From NCBI RefSeq assembly GCF_964355755.1, contig NC_092676.1, positions 19,016,288 to 19,080,287 of the forward strand: DNA of 64,000 nucleotides. The letters are read 5' to 3'. The number at the start of each line of letters is the position of its first letter. Position 1 is the first letter of the stretch. Under the pieces are notes generated by a model. It worked only from the letters and a program-made list of their open reading frames with translations. It had not been told where the DNA came from and searched no databases. This DNA is from Antedon mediterranea. Taxonomy: Eukaryota; Echinodermata; Crinoidea; Comatulida; Antedonidae. Position numbers and translations under genes: made by a program. Shown here piece after piece: positions 1 to 13,200 of the stretch.

Positions 1-618
1 ATTCTTGTGTTATAAGTTCTTTGCTAGATTCTTGTGTTATAAGTTCTTTGCTAGATTCTTGTGTTATAAGTTCTTTGCTAGATTCTTGTGTTATAAGTTC
101 TTTGCTAGATTCTTGTGTTATAAGTTCTTTGCTAGATTCTTGTGTTATAAGTTCTTTGCTAGATTCTTGTGTTATAAGTTCTTTGCTAGATTCTTGTGTT
201 ATAAGTTCTTTGCTAGATTCTTGTGTTATAAGTTCTTTGCTAGATTCTTGTGTTATAAGTTCTTTGCTAGATTCTTGTGTTATAAGTTCTTTGCTAGATT
301 CTTGTGTTATAAGTTCTTTGCTAGATTCTTGTGTTATAAGTTCTTTGCTAGATTCTTGTGTTATAAGTTCTTTGCTAGATTCTTGTGTTATAAGTTCTTT
401 GCTAGATTCTTGTGTTATAAGTTCTTTGCTAGATTCTTGTGTTATAAGTTCTTTGCTAGATTCTTGTGTTATAAGTTCTTTGCTAGATTCTTGTGTTATA
501 AGTTCTTTGCTAGATTCTTGTGTTATAAGTTCTTTGCTAGATTCTTGTGTTATAAGTTCTTTGCTAGATTCTTGTGTTATAAGTTCTTTGCTAGATTCTT
601 GTGTTATAAGTTCTTTGC
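1..618. repeat. 27-bp tandem satellite, about 23 copies
   Basis: The unit ATTCTTGTGTTATAAGTTCT plus TTGCTAG (27 bp) repeats head to tail from the first base to about 618, with no differences that I could see between copies. The left end is cut by the window edge, so the array may be longer. Because 27 is divisible by 3, two forward frames stay open and look like 9-residue repeat proteins. I regard these as artefacts: there is no plausible start or splice context, and the frames simply run on into a SINE. Confidence 0.95.
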
Positions 619-654
619 CGTGTCCCAAAGGAGGTTCTACTGTACGTACTGTAC

Positions 655-977
655 GTGGGCGTGTGGCGCAGTGTGTTGGACGTTGGACTACCGATCGTCA
701 GACCTAGGTTCGAATCCAACTCTCGCCGCATTGCTTGTATCCGTAGGCAAGATACTTTACTTACGTTGCCTCTCTCCACCCAGGTGTATAAATGGGTACC
801 CAGTTAGATCTAGACACAACTGCGCTGGTTACCGGCTGCATTATGGGAGTATGTTTCCATACGTGTTTGATCCCAAAAAATACTGGGGTAATAATGCTTG
901 TAAAGCGCCTTTGAGCATGATTACTCATGAAAAGGGCGCTATATAAATCTGGTATTATTATTATTATTATTATTACT
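655..977 (+). mobile_element. tRNA-derived SINE
   Basis: The head is tRNA-like: an A-box-like GGCGCAGTGTGTTGG near 666-680 and a perfect B box GGTTCGAATCC at 707-717. A non-tRNA body of about 220 bp follows. The 3' end has the GCGCTATATAAAT-type tail common in invertebrate SINEs and then an ATT microsatellite (about 953-975). It is not a functional tRNA, since no complete cloverleaf could be drawn. Target-site duplications were not recognised. Confidence 0.75.
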
Positions 978-3001
978 GTATTATTTACCTCCGCCAAGGA
1001 GGTATATGTAATCGATCGCGTGGGTTTGTTTGTTACTTGGCCAAATTGAAAATTGGCCAAGTATGTTGATCTGTTTGGTTTGTGTGTTTGTTTGTTTGTC
1101 ATCACTCTAGCGCTCACAGTTTTGATTCGAATGACTCCAATTTACTACCATACATGTCACCTGGTGCAGGGACGACACTGCCCAATTTTGGTTAAAATCT
1201 GGACCACGGTCCCAATTCTGGAGCACTTAAAAATTATTTTCAGACCTGCTAGTCTTAAAAGATAGGACAGAATTATCAAAAGCCGGTATGCAGTCTTAAA
1301 TTAACAAGTAAACTAAACTTGCATTTTCTCGAGAACTACTTCTCCCAAAAACTTCATTTTTGTACAAGAGGCAAGAGTTATAATTTGTGATTTCTAATTT
1401 TAAAACATAAGTTGATTTAAAGACCCCTTCCCTGCAATTTTGGACGTTTTTTGGAAAATAATACCTATATATCACTTTAAAAACATTAAACCATGTCATT
1501 TCTTGTCTTAAATGTACGTTTTATGGTAAATTATGATAAAAAGTGAGAAACAATGCACTACCTAAGTAGCTCGCGGCGATCGACCTCTCGTGGACGGTCT
1601 TAGGCCTAGCCTAGCTAGGCTTAGTTTTGTAGGCCTAGCTGGTAAACATCGGTAACGTACGAACATCGTACGCGAGCTATATACCTAGCCTGACGTTGTA
1701 TAGTTGCTGCATTAATTGTCTTTCTATTTTTGCCAGACTCCGTTGATACAAATTGGGGAAAACCCGGTATTTTCTCTGAAAAGTTAGGAGTCTTCCATTT
1801 GTTTTGGCCTCACGATCGATCGAAAAGTGGGCGAATTACAGGTGAAAAACAAAAATATCAATCCGCGCGCAATGCATTTTGGGATTTATAGCGGGCTGCT
1901 ATAATTATTAGAATCGACTTATTTTTCACATTTTTAACAGTTTAAAGACGAAAAAAGTTATCGCAATAGGACCATATAGTATTATTTTTACATTAAATAT
2001 AGTTTGTGATCTTAAATTAGATCTAAAAAACGTAGGGAATGGGGCTTTAATATACAGGTTTTTTGATGCGAATAGTTTAAAAAACCTAATTCTTTTCAAA
2101 TTCACCCGTGTGTTTTTCGCGTTGCTGTTGTATTGTTAGTCGAGTGAAGCTATTGTTAGTTGAACATAACCTTTACACCAAACTCGTACAGTATACACAT
2201 GATTGTAGTGAAATTAGCCTAAATCACACAGCATAAGACACACACTTTTGGTGAAAATTGGATCAATGTCAGGAGGCCAATTTTGATTTGGCCAAGTATC
2301 GCGCTATGCGCGAAGGCTAGTTTGTCTGTTTGTTTGTTAGCAGGATTACTCAAAAAGTAATTACAAGATCTTTAACAAAATGAATATACGGATAGATATG
2401 TGGTCAAGGACCATTCCATTAAATGTTGGGACCATTTGGGACCATGGTCCCAATTCTGGACCACTTTTTTAGTATACTATTTAGACCTGCTAGTGTTAAA
2501 AGATAGGACAGAATTTTCCAAAAGCCGGCGAGCAGTCTTACAGTAACAAATAAACTAAAATTGCATTTTCTCGAGAACTACTTGTCCAAAAAACTTCATT
2601 TTTGTACAAGAGGCAAGAGTTATAAATTGTGATTTGTAAATTCAAAACATAATTTGATTTAATGTGCACGTTTTTTGATGCGAGTAGTTTAAAAAACCTA
2701 TTTCTTTTCAAATTCACTTGTTTGATTTTCGCGTTGCTGTTCTATTGTTAGTCAACTGAAGCTATTGTTAATTGAAAGGCTTGTTACATAACCATTACAC
2801 CAAACTCGCATACACATGCTTGTAGTGAAATTAGCCAGACACACACAAATATATATATATTTCTTTTTTACCGGAGAAATCTTATGTAGGAGAATTTTAC
2901 AGTAGGCGGAGGTATGCACTCTCGGAGTGTCTTTCTAGTTTCTATATGTACCAACTCCTCATTTAAATTGATGATATAAATTGATCCTGTTTATGTTTTA
3001 G
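978..3001. repeat. Degraded interspersed repeats in importin intron
   Basis: No exon is recognised here. A segment at about 1241-1420 recurs at about 2485-2660 (shared CTCGAGAACTACTT and GTACAAGAGGCAAGAGTTAT). A second segment at about 2080-2240 recurs at about 2680-2850 (shared CGCGTTGCTGT and GTAGTGAAATTAGCC). Short heads containing TTGGCCAAG hairpins occur at about 1035-1065 and 2278-2300; a related head lies at about 39490. ACCTCC-GCCA-AGGAGGT at 986-1002 is a small perfect hairpin. This looks like nested, unnamed transposon debris inside, or upstream of, the importin intron. Confidence 0.6.
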
Positions 3002-5467
3002 ATCGTATAAGTGTAGAAAACGAAGATAGCGATGATGAAGACGAGGATGATGATGAGTTTGACGAGGTCTTGGAGTCAGATGAAGATGAAATAGATGAAG
3101 ACGGTGCAGAGTACATGGAAAAATTAGAAAAATCGGTAAGTATAATTGTCATGTTAAAACACTGTCTACACTACGAAACTAGTTTGGCAAAAATTTTTGA
3201 TGTGCCCAAATATGGGAGTAATATCATGTCCATATATGGGCACACATCACATTTTGTTGTCACATTCAGTTTGATAGTGTAGACAGAGCTTAATGTATTG
3301 TTTGTTTAGAGTCCTGCTAAGCTGATTTTCAACTAGACGAATTTCTTCGCGCGTATCCATCGTTTCGCAAAGAAAAAAATGTTGCTACCCTTTCCACTAC
3401 AAAGAGCAAATAGCTGTGATTTTCAGGTTCATCGCGTGTCTGTTGAGCTTTTTGATTAGCATCATTGCTAATGAACGTGTTAGAATCAGAATCCCTGTAT
3501 TATTTTATCAAGTGGCTATAATGACCATGACCCAACTTTGACCCATATACTTTTTATGTACTCTAATAATAATATATTTCACTTAATCACTACAAAATTG
3601 TGAAATAAAAGATTTTTTGCAGGCACTAAAAATATTTCACAGTCATAAATTTGTATCGAAATTTGCTGCACTAGTTATTATATGTGTATATTTGACAATA
3701 TTTTGTTGCTACTGTGAAAATGTGCCCATATATGGACATGATGTCATATCACTACCATATTTGGGCACATCACACTTTTTTTTGTCAAAATATTTTGAAA
3801 GTGTAGACAGAGCTTAAGAAACGCAACATTTGTTGTCATTTATCATTATAGCTGGAAGGTAAACCAGAAATTGATGAAGATGAGGCCTACGAAGAGACAG
3901 CCTTGGAAGGCTATAACACCACACTAGATGACGAAGAGACGACGGTTGATGAATATGAACAATTTAAGCAAGTCATGCAAAGTAAGGATATAAAGGCACT
4001 CTCTCTCTCTCGATTCCACTCTCCTTGGTTTGACCGCCATGAGTTAGTAGCATTGGGATGCTGTACAGTAGTTTATCAGACCTAGACAATTGTTTCAATT
4101 TGTGACTGTCACAGGCCTACCGTCCTGAAAAAAAAGCTCACAAATATTAATTTATAAAATTTAAAAATACATTTTTGACACCAAATAACTTTAAATAAAT
4201 TTAAATGTTATTACACCATATAATAGCTTATTACATTTTTACCTGAAAGTGAATGTTGTCAAAATCTTAACAATTTTGAGATATGTTTTGTACCTAATAG
4301 TAGATTCATTAAATACTACAATGTGATAAATATTTAAATAGATTATAATAAATGTTACCGACAAAAGGCTTCCTACATTCTAGTAGTTTTATGTGATTAA
4401 GTTAGTGTATATTGTTTTGTAAACATGACCAGTGCCAATTTTGCCATTTTTCCCCTAACTGTATTAATGAACATTAAATCCCTTTTTTAGATTTACAGGT
4501 TCGTGATCCAGAATGGTATAATGCTCTTACGAATGCCCTCACAGAAGAACACCGCAATGATCTACAACAAGTTATCCTCTACTCAGATCAACGCAAACTT
4601 GCATTAGGTAACAAACAAATATGATCCTCTATTATGGGTTTGTTAAGCTCTGTCTATACTATCAAAACAAAAAAAATGTGATATGCACAAATATGGTAGT
4701 GATATGATGTTATCATGGTCATATATGGGCACATCACATTTGAAGATTTATAGTGTAGCAGAGTTTATAAACTATTAGTATAGCAATCAAAGGGCAATTA
4801 CTGAAAATATGACAATGCTGTGGGTATCAGTGGCTGGATTTCAATGGAGAAATAAGATAACCAAAATAAAAACGACTAAGTAAAACAGCCAGAAAGAAAT
4901 TTTTCAGACCTTTTGGGTAACACTAACCCTTCCTTGGTGTAATTTGTATAGCAGTTTAATAATGTTAATATATTTGTATAGTATGTTTCACAAACAATGT
5001 TGTCTCAATGTGCTTAGTGAAGTAGGGGAAAAATAACTGAATATCCAAGACAACAGAACAGAAAAAAACCATCACCATACTGTTCCACCAAGACAAGCCG
5101 GCTATTTAGTCTCAAGTGTCGTAATGATCTAACTATCTTGCCTAACAAACAATGCAAAGAATAAAATGTATATGGGAAAAGGACTTTGAGGACTATTTTT
5201 ATCAATTGTACCCTGACAATGGTATACAAATTGAAAAACAAACACTAGGCCTAGTGATATGCTATACTAAAATGTGATGTGATGTTGTTAAGGGGGTTGT
5301 ATGAAAGTCACAGTTCCCCACTTAGGCTGGACACTTATTTGAGAGCGTATATTAAGTACAAACATTTTTTGTGTTTATTTGCAGAATCTAAAAGAATCGA
5401 ACGAAGTGGAGGATACAAATTCGATAGCACAGCAATTCCAACATCATTTCATTTTGGCAACAGCTAA
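3002..5467 (+). CDS. IPO7: Importin-7/8 (importin-beta family), C-terminal exons
   Basis: This is the 3' end of a karyopherin-beta gene whose product carries cargo (ribosomal proteins, SMADs, ERK in the known family) through nuclear pores. Four exons are seen: 3002-3135, 3852-3981, 4491-4607 and 5385-5467, joined in frame by GT-AG introns with phases 0, 1 and 1. The first encodes a strongly acidic stretch (DSDDEDEDDDEF, then LESDEDEIDEDGAEYMEKLE). The next gives ALEGYNTTLDDEE and VDEYEQFK, then DPEWYNALTNAL. The last gives GGYKFDSTAIPTSFHFG and a TAA stop at 5465. This order (acidic loop, DEYQ-like, WY-ALT, GGYKF tail) is that of the C-terminus of IPO7 and IPO8. Many invertebrates have a single IPO7/8 gene, so which vertebrate paralogue it matches is not decidable. 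The upstream exons lie left of the window. The introns carry MITEs. Confidence 0.93.
3154..3292. mobile_element. MITE family A copy
   Basis: Palindromic element with ends of the form CTGTCTACACTAtcAAAC and GTTTGATAGTGTAGACAGAG. The core carries two facing copies of GTGCCCAAATATGG / CCATATATGGGCAC. It starts 18 bp downstream of the importin exon donor. Confidence 0.85.
3717..3816. mobile_element. MITE family A copy (left end lost)
   Basis: Core GTGCCCATATATGGACATGA, facing CCATATTTGGGCACATCACA and the right end GTGTAGACAGAGCTTA are present. The left terminal repeat is missing. Confidence 0.75.
4643..4768. mobile_element. MITE family A copy
   Basis: Left end TTAAGCTCTGTCTATACTAT, palindromic core with ATATATGGGCACATCACA, and a diverged right end (TAGTGTAGCAGAG). 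It lies in the last importin intron. Confidence 0.8.
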
Positions 5468-5614
5468 ATGCTCCTTCCCTCCACGGTATATTCATTTTCT
5501 TCATAAAATAGTAGTTTAATGAATTATAGTAGAGGATGAGGAATTTTATTTGATGCGTAACTATTATGCAACTAGAGACGTGTCTGTCCAAAAAGATGTA
5601 ATGGACCGTGTCAG

Positions 5615-5806
5615 TTGAATTCTACTGCAGTTACTGCAGCAACTACTTGCTTTTTAAATCCTGTTTGTGTGATAATTAAGATACCTTTTTTTTGGACGAA
5701 CATACACATTTTATTGCAGTGGCTATCACCAAAAAACTTGTACATTGAAACAAAATTGTACATTACTGCAGTAAAAATGTAGTTACTGCAGTAACTGAAG
5801 TAGAAT
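5615..5806. mobile_element. Foldback MITE family D
   Basis: Inverted ends of about 20 bp (ATTCTACTGCAGTTACTGCAG at the left; CTGCAGTAACTGAAGTAGAAT at the right, one mismatch) flank about 150 bp of non-coding DNA. A partial relative with TTCTACTGTAGTTACTGCAG lies near 11588. Confidence 0.7.
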
Positions 5807-7750
5807 AATTTTGACATAATTCCTAAATTATTCTCACATTTCGCAGTCTGATTGTAAGTTAGCTAAATTCTGTTGCATTGTGGGAGACACGACGAGTGAA
5901 CTGTTAATAGACGCTACATGTAAGGGTAATAAAGTAACCATTTTACATTGGAGTTTCGTAAGACATGACAACTAAAATTGAAATATTTTTCACTTGTTGT
6001 ATGTGTGTTAAAGGCATCTGAATTGTAAAATCTGACAATACTATTATGTCTGTTGGGTAATTTTTCTAGACCTCTAAACAAATATGTATGTTTTTAACCG
6101 AATCATTACGACCAAGTTCTGAAATATTTAATTAGTTATAAATAATAAGCTAAAGATAAGCTATTGAGGTGAGATAAATTGGTAAAAAAGATTTTATAAT
6201 ACAGTAACCTATTGATTAAATTGTGTGTCTGATTTAAGGAGGTGTTTTGACTTCTTAAACAGTCCTGAATTATACCATCATCTGCCGTTATAACCATATT
6301 GTAAATATGTTTTTACATGAAGGTAGAGTTCATGTATAAAACTGGAATTGCTTCCTTGTAATACCAGCATTTATTTTATTTCTTTTAAATTTCCATTTCA
6401 TATCCGTATGCTTGTTGCAGTGGCACTGTAGCTTGGTTGTTTGTATCCTTGCTTATGATTCTTAAAAGTTCTAGTTCGATCTCATGCTCAGTCCATATGT
6501 TTTTTCATAGCAAATACCTAGCCAATGAAAAACAATTGTGTACTGTATTTCTTTTCTTTCTTGATATAACGTTGTGGTTAGTATGTTGCGATATAGAAAA
6601 AAAGGTGAATACCTGGTTTAACTAGGTCGTTCATGATAATTTAGTAGAAAAGCAAATAAACTAAAAAAAAACAAACATAATGAATAAATTGATAGCAAAT
6701 TCAAAGTAATTATTAGGATTTTCAGATGAAATTTTAAAATTCAAAATGTAACTGTAGGCTAAAAGCTATCGTAAGCTAAAAAATAACTATATTTTGGTCC
6801 TCAAGAATAAGCCCACCTCGAACTTGACTAAATTTTAACACTTGATTCTCTGAACTGTATCTGTTCAGTATCATATGTATGCACAATATATTATACATTG
6901 TACCTATGATACTCGTGTCACATGTGATACTGACTGTACAAATTATACACATGGTACCGAGAATCAGCTTAATTCTCAAGTCAGTTACTTTTGTGACTAT
7001 TAAATCCAGATGAATTAATATTAATTGTCATTTTTCATTTATTAATAATATTTTATAGTTCAAGATGTTTTCTTGTAGCGATTGTGGTGTTGAACTTCCG
7101 CCGATTTTATTTTTTAGATGAAATTTATGATCTGTATAGCTCATAATTGTTCCGGCCTAGTTTTATCATTTAATAGTACTGTAGTAACAATCAAATTCAT
7201 AATTTACTGCAGATCTTTAACTTTTATTGAAGCCATGGTCATGTTTTAGTGTAGGTGTATTTGGTTTGATGAGTTTTGGTTTCATATTGGAAACAGTTAT
7301 ATATGAAAACTTGTCACATGATGACTTGCCTATGGTTTAATTTGGTTATCCAAACATGCATATAGGCCTAGTTAATATTGTTTATACATGTTTTTTATTG
7401 TCAATTTGGTCATGTGAATACATTTAGAGCTACGGCTAGTAATAATGAAATATTAACTCCATTACTCCAATATGAATTGTAAATTCATAGGAATCATAAT
7501 GTTAAATACTTAATACCTTCACGGTGATAAAGATATAATTTTTCATTTACAAGGTGTATTAGATCTTAAATTATGTATAAATCATCAAGTTCTACCAAAA
7601 ATAAAAATGCTCTTCTTATTTATAAAATAATATACTAAGTTCAGAGACAAAACTCTAGTCTTGATCCGATTCATACAAAAAACGTATTTTTAATCAAATT
7701 TCCAAAAATGTACACCATGCCCTTAAAGTTATCCCCTGTGGTCACATCCC

Positions 7751-7885
7751 TTAAGCTCTGTTTACGCCATCAAACTGTATGTGACCATATATGGACATGA
7801 TAATACACGCGTCGACATATCACTACCATATTTGGGCACATCACACTTTTTGTCAAAATAGTTTTATAGTGTAGACAGAGCTTAT
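7751..7885. mobile_element. MITE family A copy
   Basis: Ends TTAAGCTCTG and GTGTAGACAGAGCTTA with the palindromic ATATATGG / CCATATTTGGGCACATCACA core. The centre carries an extra CACGCGTCGAC. Confidence 0.8.
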
Positions 7886-8239
7886 CAGTGATGTAAATGT
7901 TTACTCCTTACCATAGCATGTTGATTATTGATTTTAAACCCCTACCTCATTTTCATTCCGAACTGAAGTATGGGCAGCGTTGAGTGCCATACAATAGATT
8001 ATTTACTCAAGAATGCAGACAAATTTGTAATTGACTGATTTCCAAAGAAAGTGCTTAAAAATTGTGATATGAATTCTTGCTTTGTAAATGTTTGCTAATA
8101 GATTTCAAGCATATAAATTATTTTACTTGTTTATTTTGAATAAATTGATACTCATTTTTACAGCGGCTACATATTCTTTTTAAAAAAGTACGAAAAAGGA
8201 GCAAAGTTCATTTGTCTCATTGCCATCCCTAATGCAGTA

Positions 8240-8385
8240 GGGCCCGTCCTTTGGGAGACCCCTATTGGGCGGACACTTGTCCCGTGAAACGAACGAGGGG
8301 GCAATACTACAGCAAACCTCTATTAAGGGGACACTTTTTAGGTCCTGAAAGTGTCAATTTGAATTTGAGGGGTGTTTTACTGTAT
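8240..8385. repeat. GGGGACAC/GTGTCCCC repeat family copy
   Basis: Contains CTCTATTAAGGGGACACTTT and later AAAGTGTC, followed by GTGTTTTACTGTAT. Relatives in this window lie at about 36270-36350, 40160-40290, 43330-43480, 47105-47470, 59460-59510 and 59770-59870. This is an unnamed interspersed family built on facing GGGGACAC and GTGTCCCC boxes. Confidence 0.6.
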
Positions 8386-8746
8386 ATTCTAATAATTGTT
8401 TTAATGTCAGCGAAATTTCTACCTTTGGAAAATGTATTTGCTCCTAAAATAAGACTGAAATTTAATTTCGATTAACGTCATAACAATAGGATATGACATA
8501 ATCACTAAATTTAAATTTTCTAATATCATATTTAATAATGTTGTTTAATTGTTGGTGTTCAGTTCAGGTTCCTTATGTGTTGAAATACTAGTGTAATTAT
8601 AATTTATTAATGTATCAAAAATATTATTATTTTTAAACGTCTGTATAGTCTCCCATTTCTAGAAACATTATGTTAAAGCAAAACTAAATATAAGTTTGAC
8701 TAATTGTCTAGTTTTCGACATCTCGTAGAGATACGTTCACGCGTTG

Positions 8747-8914
8747 AAGCTTGGTTCTTAATTTGATGCAAGGCAAGGACGTATTAAGAGCAACGAAAGT
8801 AAGTTGACCAATCACGGCGCGGTTTATCATCCAAACCGTCGCTTGTGATTGGTCAACTCACTTACGTTGTGCCTACGTTGTTACATTGCTTCCACTTGGG
8901 AACCAAGCTGCATT
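8747..8914. mobile_element. MITE family B copy
   Basis: Outer ends GAAGCTTGGTTC and GGGAACCAAGC face each other. Inner facing boxes are TTGACCAATCACGG and CGCTTGTGATTGGTCAAC. Confidence 0.85.
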
Positions 8915-9396
8915 CACACGTCATCACTACTTCATGTTAAACAATGGAAAATCATAACAAATTGAACGTATTCCGTTTCAAGTGTGAATATAGCTTTAAA
9001 GTTGTGTCTTTTAGGTGTTTTCTGACAAAATATGACGTATTGTTGTTTACCTGAAATGTAGTTTTAAGATTACGTAATTCCCAACTTCGTATAAAATGCG
9101 TGCAAGCGGCCAATTAATTATACGTTTTGTTATTTGATAGAAATCATTGTACAACAAATCGTGCCATGAATTAATAAACTTTCACAATATATCTATGAAG
9201 ATTTATTGATTGGTTTTATTGCTTTTTGTTGGCCTTCGAGAACAAATATTGGTTGTTAGACTAAACCTCCATATTATTGAACATAAAAGACAACGCTATC
9301 AATTTAAAATGTTACCTAATTTTTAATATTAAAGACATTTCACAAAACTTCTATAATTCCTCCTGTCAACAAATATAAACTATTATATTACATTAA

Positions 9397-9520
9397 AAAG
9401 CCTGTTTTCTACCAACAAATAATAGATTCATTGCCAATTTAACGTTTTTTAGCTCTGATTGAATTATTGCGATGTTTTTTAAAACTCGCTCCATTTTGCC
9501 TAGTGGAAAACAGGCTTTAA
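9397..9520. mobile_element. Foldback MITE family C
   Basis: Ends AAAGCCTGTTTTCTACCA and AGTGGAAAACAGGCTTT are inverted copies around about 90 bp. A partial relative ending TCTAGTGGAAAACAGGCTTT lies at about 24666-24685. Confidence 0.75.
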
Positions 9521-9589
9521 GCATAGAAATTTAGTATATAAAATGATCGCAATTATAAACAGTGGTGACGTAATGCATGTAAACAATAA

Positions 9590-9705
9590 CGCATTGTTTT
9601 ACGCCATTGGTCTACTTGTATTCAAACTCTCACTTGTCATTGGTCAACACGCTTGCGTTGCGTTTACGTCCTTTTGCGTTCTGTCTCCAGTGGGAACCAA
9701 GCTTT
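9590..9705. mobile_element. MITE family B, right half
   Basis: Runs CTTGTCATTGGTCAAC, GCTTGCGTTGCG, then AGTGGGAACCAAGC. The left outer end is absent. It abuts a second copy. Confidence 0.75.
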
Positions 9706-9857
9706 AAAGGATAGTATAGGAAGCAAGGACGTAGGCACAGCGCATTTTAAGCGAGTTGACCAATGACAAGCGACAGTTTGAATAATCGATCGCTTGTGAT
9801 TGGTCAAATCATTTGCGCTGATCTTACGCCCTTTCGTTCTAGTGGGAACCAAGCATT
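9706..9857. mobile_element. MITE family B copy
   Basis: Facing GAGTTGACCAATGACAAGCG and CGCTTGTGATTGGTCAAA around a short loop, ending CTAGTGGGAACCAAGC. The left terminus is diverged. Confidence 0.8.
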
Positions 9858-10245
9858 TACCAGTAAATTGACGGTAGTATAAAAGTTTGTCACAAATATA
9901 AAAACCAACAATCTTAATGACCGTGGGATATTCACGCGAGATGAATGATATTATTTACACTTTATTTTGTGTTTATATTTCAAGATGACATTTTAGTGTA
10001 TTGAATAATGACTATTATGTAAACACCTAAATAAATTATTGTCATTATGTTTGGACGATTTTCGGTCACATGGCGTGTAATAGTACGCACTATTAAACGA
10101 TCGTTTAATAGTACTTTTTGTCGTGTACGCAAAAACAAATCTGTTCGCGTTTGAAAAATATTTTTTTTATACTATTGCTTTTGAAATGCAACAGCACCAC
10201 CTATTCATTATTTGTATACTAACATGTTGATTTTCAATAGTGTAA

Positions 10246-13200
10246 TCATGGGTTTTCTTCGTCTTGCCTCACAGTAGATTCTAGCTGGCACGTACCCGTA
10301 ACCTTGTTTATCATTCACACCTAAAAAGCAAAAGAACAGTTAGTAACTTGGCAAGCATACAATATTGTACAGTGAAAACACATAACATTAATAACAGCAG
10401 CTCTTGAACTGTAGTATCATATTATCAAACCTAACCATCTTTTGTTTTAATTCGTCCTTAATAATAACAACCCTAACTGAAAAAATAGTTACATAGCTAC
10501 CCTACAGCGTGGTTCCCACTACAACGCAACGCAACAACGTATTGACGCAAAGTGATGATTGCGTAATCAGAATGCCGACGACGCAACAGTGCTGCAAACA
10601 TCGCTTGATTTCACGCAGGCGGGGGCAAACAATATTATTGGAAGGGCATTTTCGTACGTTGTGTAGATTGCGTTACGCTGCGTCGCTAGTGGGAACCACG
10701 CTTACGCGAACATTGCAGTGAAAACACATTGGTAAAATACCATCAATAACCGTTGTAAAATAATACTAACGTTTGATTGAAGTATATTTTCCTTTTCTTT
10801 GCCATTATCATTCTCAGAACAGCATTTCTTGTCTCCACAGTCGTCATCTTTGCATCCTATTGCACAAGTTTTGTTGGCCTCATCCGTTGAACTTGAATAA
10901 CCCTTTTAAAAATAGAAAAAAGAAGAAAATAGAAGTAGTACGAATAGGCCTATTAGAACATAGTACGGATACAAGAACATAAAACAAAATATTACGAATA
11001 CAAGAACATAGTGCGAATAAAAGAAAGTAGTACGAATACAAGAACATAGTGCGAATAAAAGAAAATAGTACGAATACAAGAACATAGTGCGAATAAAAGA
11101 AAATAGTGCGAATAAAAGAAAATAGTACGAATACAAGAACATAGTACGGATAAAAGAAAATAGTACGAATACAATAAATTTTAAATGATGTATTTCATTT
11201 GTATTTTAACCAAATTAAACTCGATTTTTGTATTTTTATGTGAATTTGTAACTTTGAACAAACTAAAATAATTTCAAACCATGTACTATATTTTACCAAA
11301 TTAAATGAATGAAAGTGAACATAAATGGAAGTACTGTAATTATAATAGGCCCTGCTACTGTACCTTAACTATAAATTCCGGTTGGATAGTATACGAATGT
11401 ATTCCATTTTGATGAAATATTCGACGCAGTATTTCTGCTATTCGCATGTATTCCTTCACATTATCGTCGAGTGATAAGTGCACGGACGCCATGAGGACGT
11501 CCCCTGATAGCTGCCACACATGAAACTCGTGCAGATTTTCGGTTGGAATCTACGAAATTGAATTAGAAATAGAGATATCAACATTTTTCTACTGTAGTTA
11601 CTGCAGTAATTACATGTTGTTTTCTTTTTAACTTATTTATGCAATATCTAATGTTCACTGTGAATGCCTCATAAACGTTGACATTGAACAAACTAAAAGT
11701 CAGCATTACTGTAATGTAATAGACAGGAAATATAAATATGATTTAATATAAATAATGTTCAGGTTGATAGTATTAATATAATTATGATATATGTGTTAAC
11801 AATGTAAATAATATTAAAGAGGATACAAAAGCAAAATATTACAAAGGAAGAAAAGGTAGAAGATGTATAAAAAAGCATGACATTGAATTAATAAAGGTGG
11901 TGGTTTAAAAAAAAAGTATACGCCCTTACAGTAAAATCACTTACTACTGTACTGTAACAAATACAATTTAGTAGGCCTAATAACCATCAGTCATTATTAT
12001 TGACAAAATTGGTCAGATGTCCTACTTTGACATAATTATTATAATTATGTCATAAGACAAACATCTGGTCAGCTCCCTGACGCAAAACGAAGGAGTCAGT
12101 GGCTATAGTATCATAATCAAAAGTTATTTTATGGAGTATAAAATACACGCCATTAAAAGTTATGATGCCATTTATCTACTACCACTCCATATAAAGCTGT
12201 CTAAATACACACTATCAAATTAGTTTGACAAAAACGGGTATGATGTGCCCAAATATAAAAGTGATATGACGTCATCGTGTCCATATATGGGCACATCACA
12301 TAAAGTTTGATAGTGTGGACAGAACTTTAGCAAGAACTGCCTTGATTGGTGCCTACCTCTTGTTCTATCCTGTTTCGTAACTCTTCAAAGTTAACACTTA
12401 CAGGGATCGATAAAAGCAATATCAAGCTAGCTTCTTTCACTAAGTAACAAAAATAACTACCAGTAAATCAAACCAGTGATGCAAATTAGCATGTACATAA
12501 AACACTTATTTTGTTCTTATTAGTTTGATAGAATTTTACTTACGTAGAGGATAGCATGTAAAACAAATAATAAAAACAACGACAATGCTAATACAAGGGT
12601 CGATGTAGACTGTCCAGGGAGCGTCGATAAAATGGATGGACAGAGCACTGGCAATGACGACAACTGATGCAAGGGCATCGCCCATAATATGAAGGAATAC
12701 ACCCTTCATATTCATCTGTTCATTAGAAGCTGAAAAGATACCAAGATATCACGTATTTGTCGTCGTCGCTTCGTCGTAGTTCAGTAGTGTGTGTCGGGTT
12801 GGGGATAGCGAGCTTTTGTTTCGGGACTGTCGGCAGACGTATGAGGAGACGGTAATTTAAAGATTGGTTCCCAGTAGGACGCAAGACGCAAAGATGTAAC
12901 AGCAACACAAGGATCAGACGAGACGGTAATTTAAAGCTTGGTTCCCACTACTACGCATGACGCAAAGACGTAATAGCAACACGAGGATCGGAGGAAACGG
13001 GAATTTAAAGCTAGATATCCACATATGAGACGTTTCTTGTCCACCTCAGCAATCGAGTCCTCTATTATCACAGTCAGCATGGTGGTCACATCAACAATCA
13101 TCATCAACATCATCATCATCAACATCATCATCATCAACATCGTCATCATCATCGTCGATCATCATCATCACCGTCATCATCAACACCATCATCACCATCA

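Larger units (their letters stand above)
5468..10245. other. Convergent intergenic region, importin and ZnT 3' ends
   Basis: No coding exon was recognised. The region should contain the 3' UTRs of both convergent genes. AATAAA-type signals are frequent by composition, so no cleavage site was assigned. It holds several foldback elements, listed separately, and otherwise AT-rich unique DNA. At 10026-10130 a segment with GTCACATGGCGTG and the palindrome ACTATTAAACGATCGTTTAATAGT resembles 41222-41400. Confidence 0.6.

Noticed and set aside
5-946. Long open frames encoding 9-residue repeats
   Set aside because: They follow from a 27-bp satellite and run into a SINE. There is no gene-like context.
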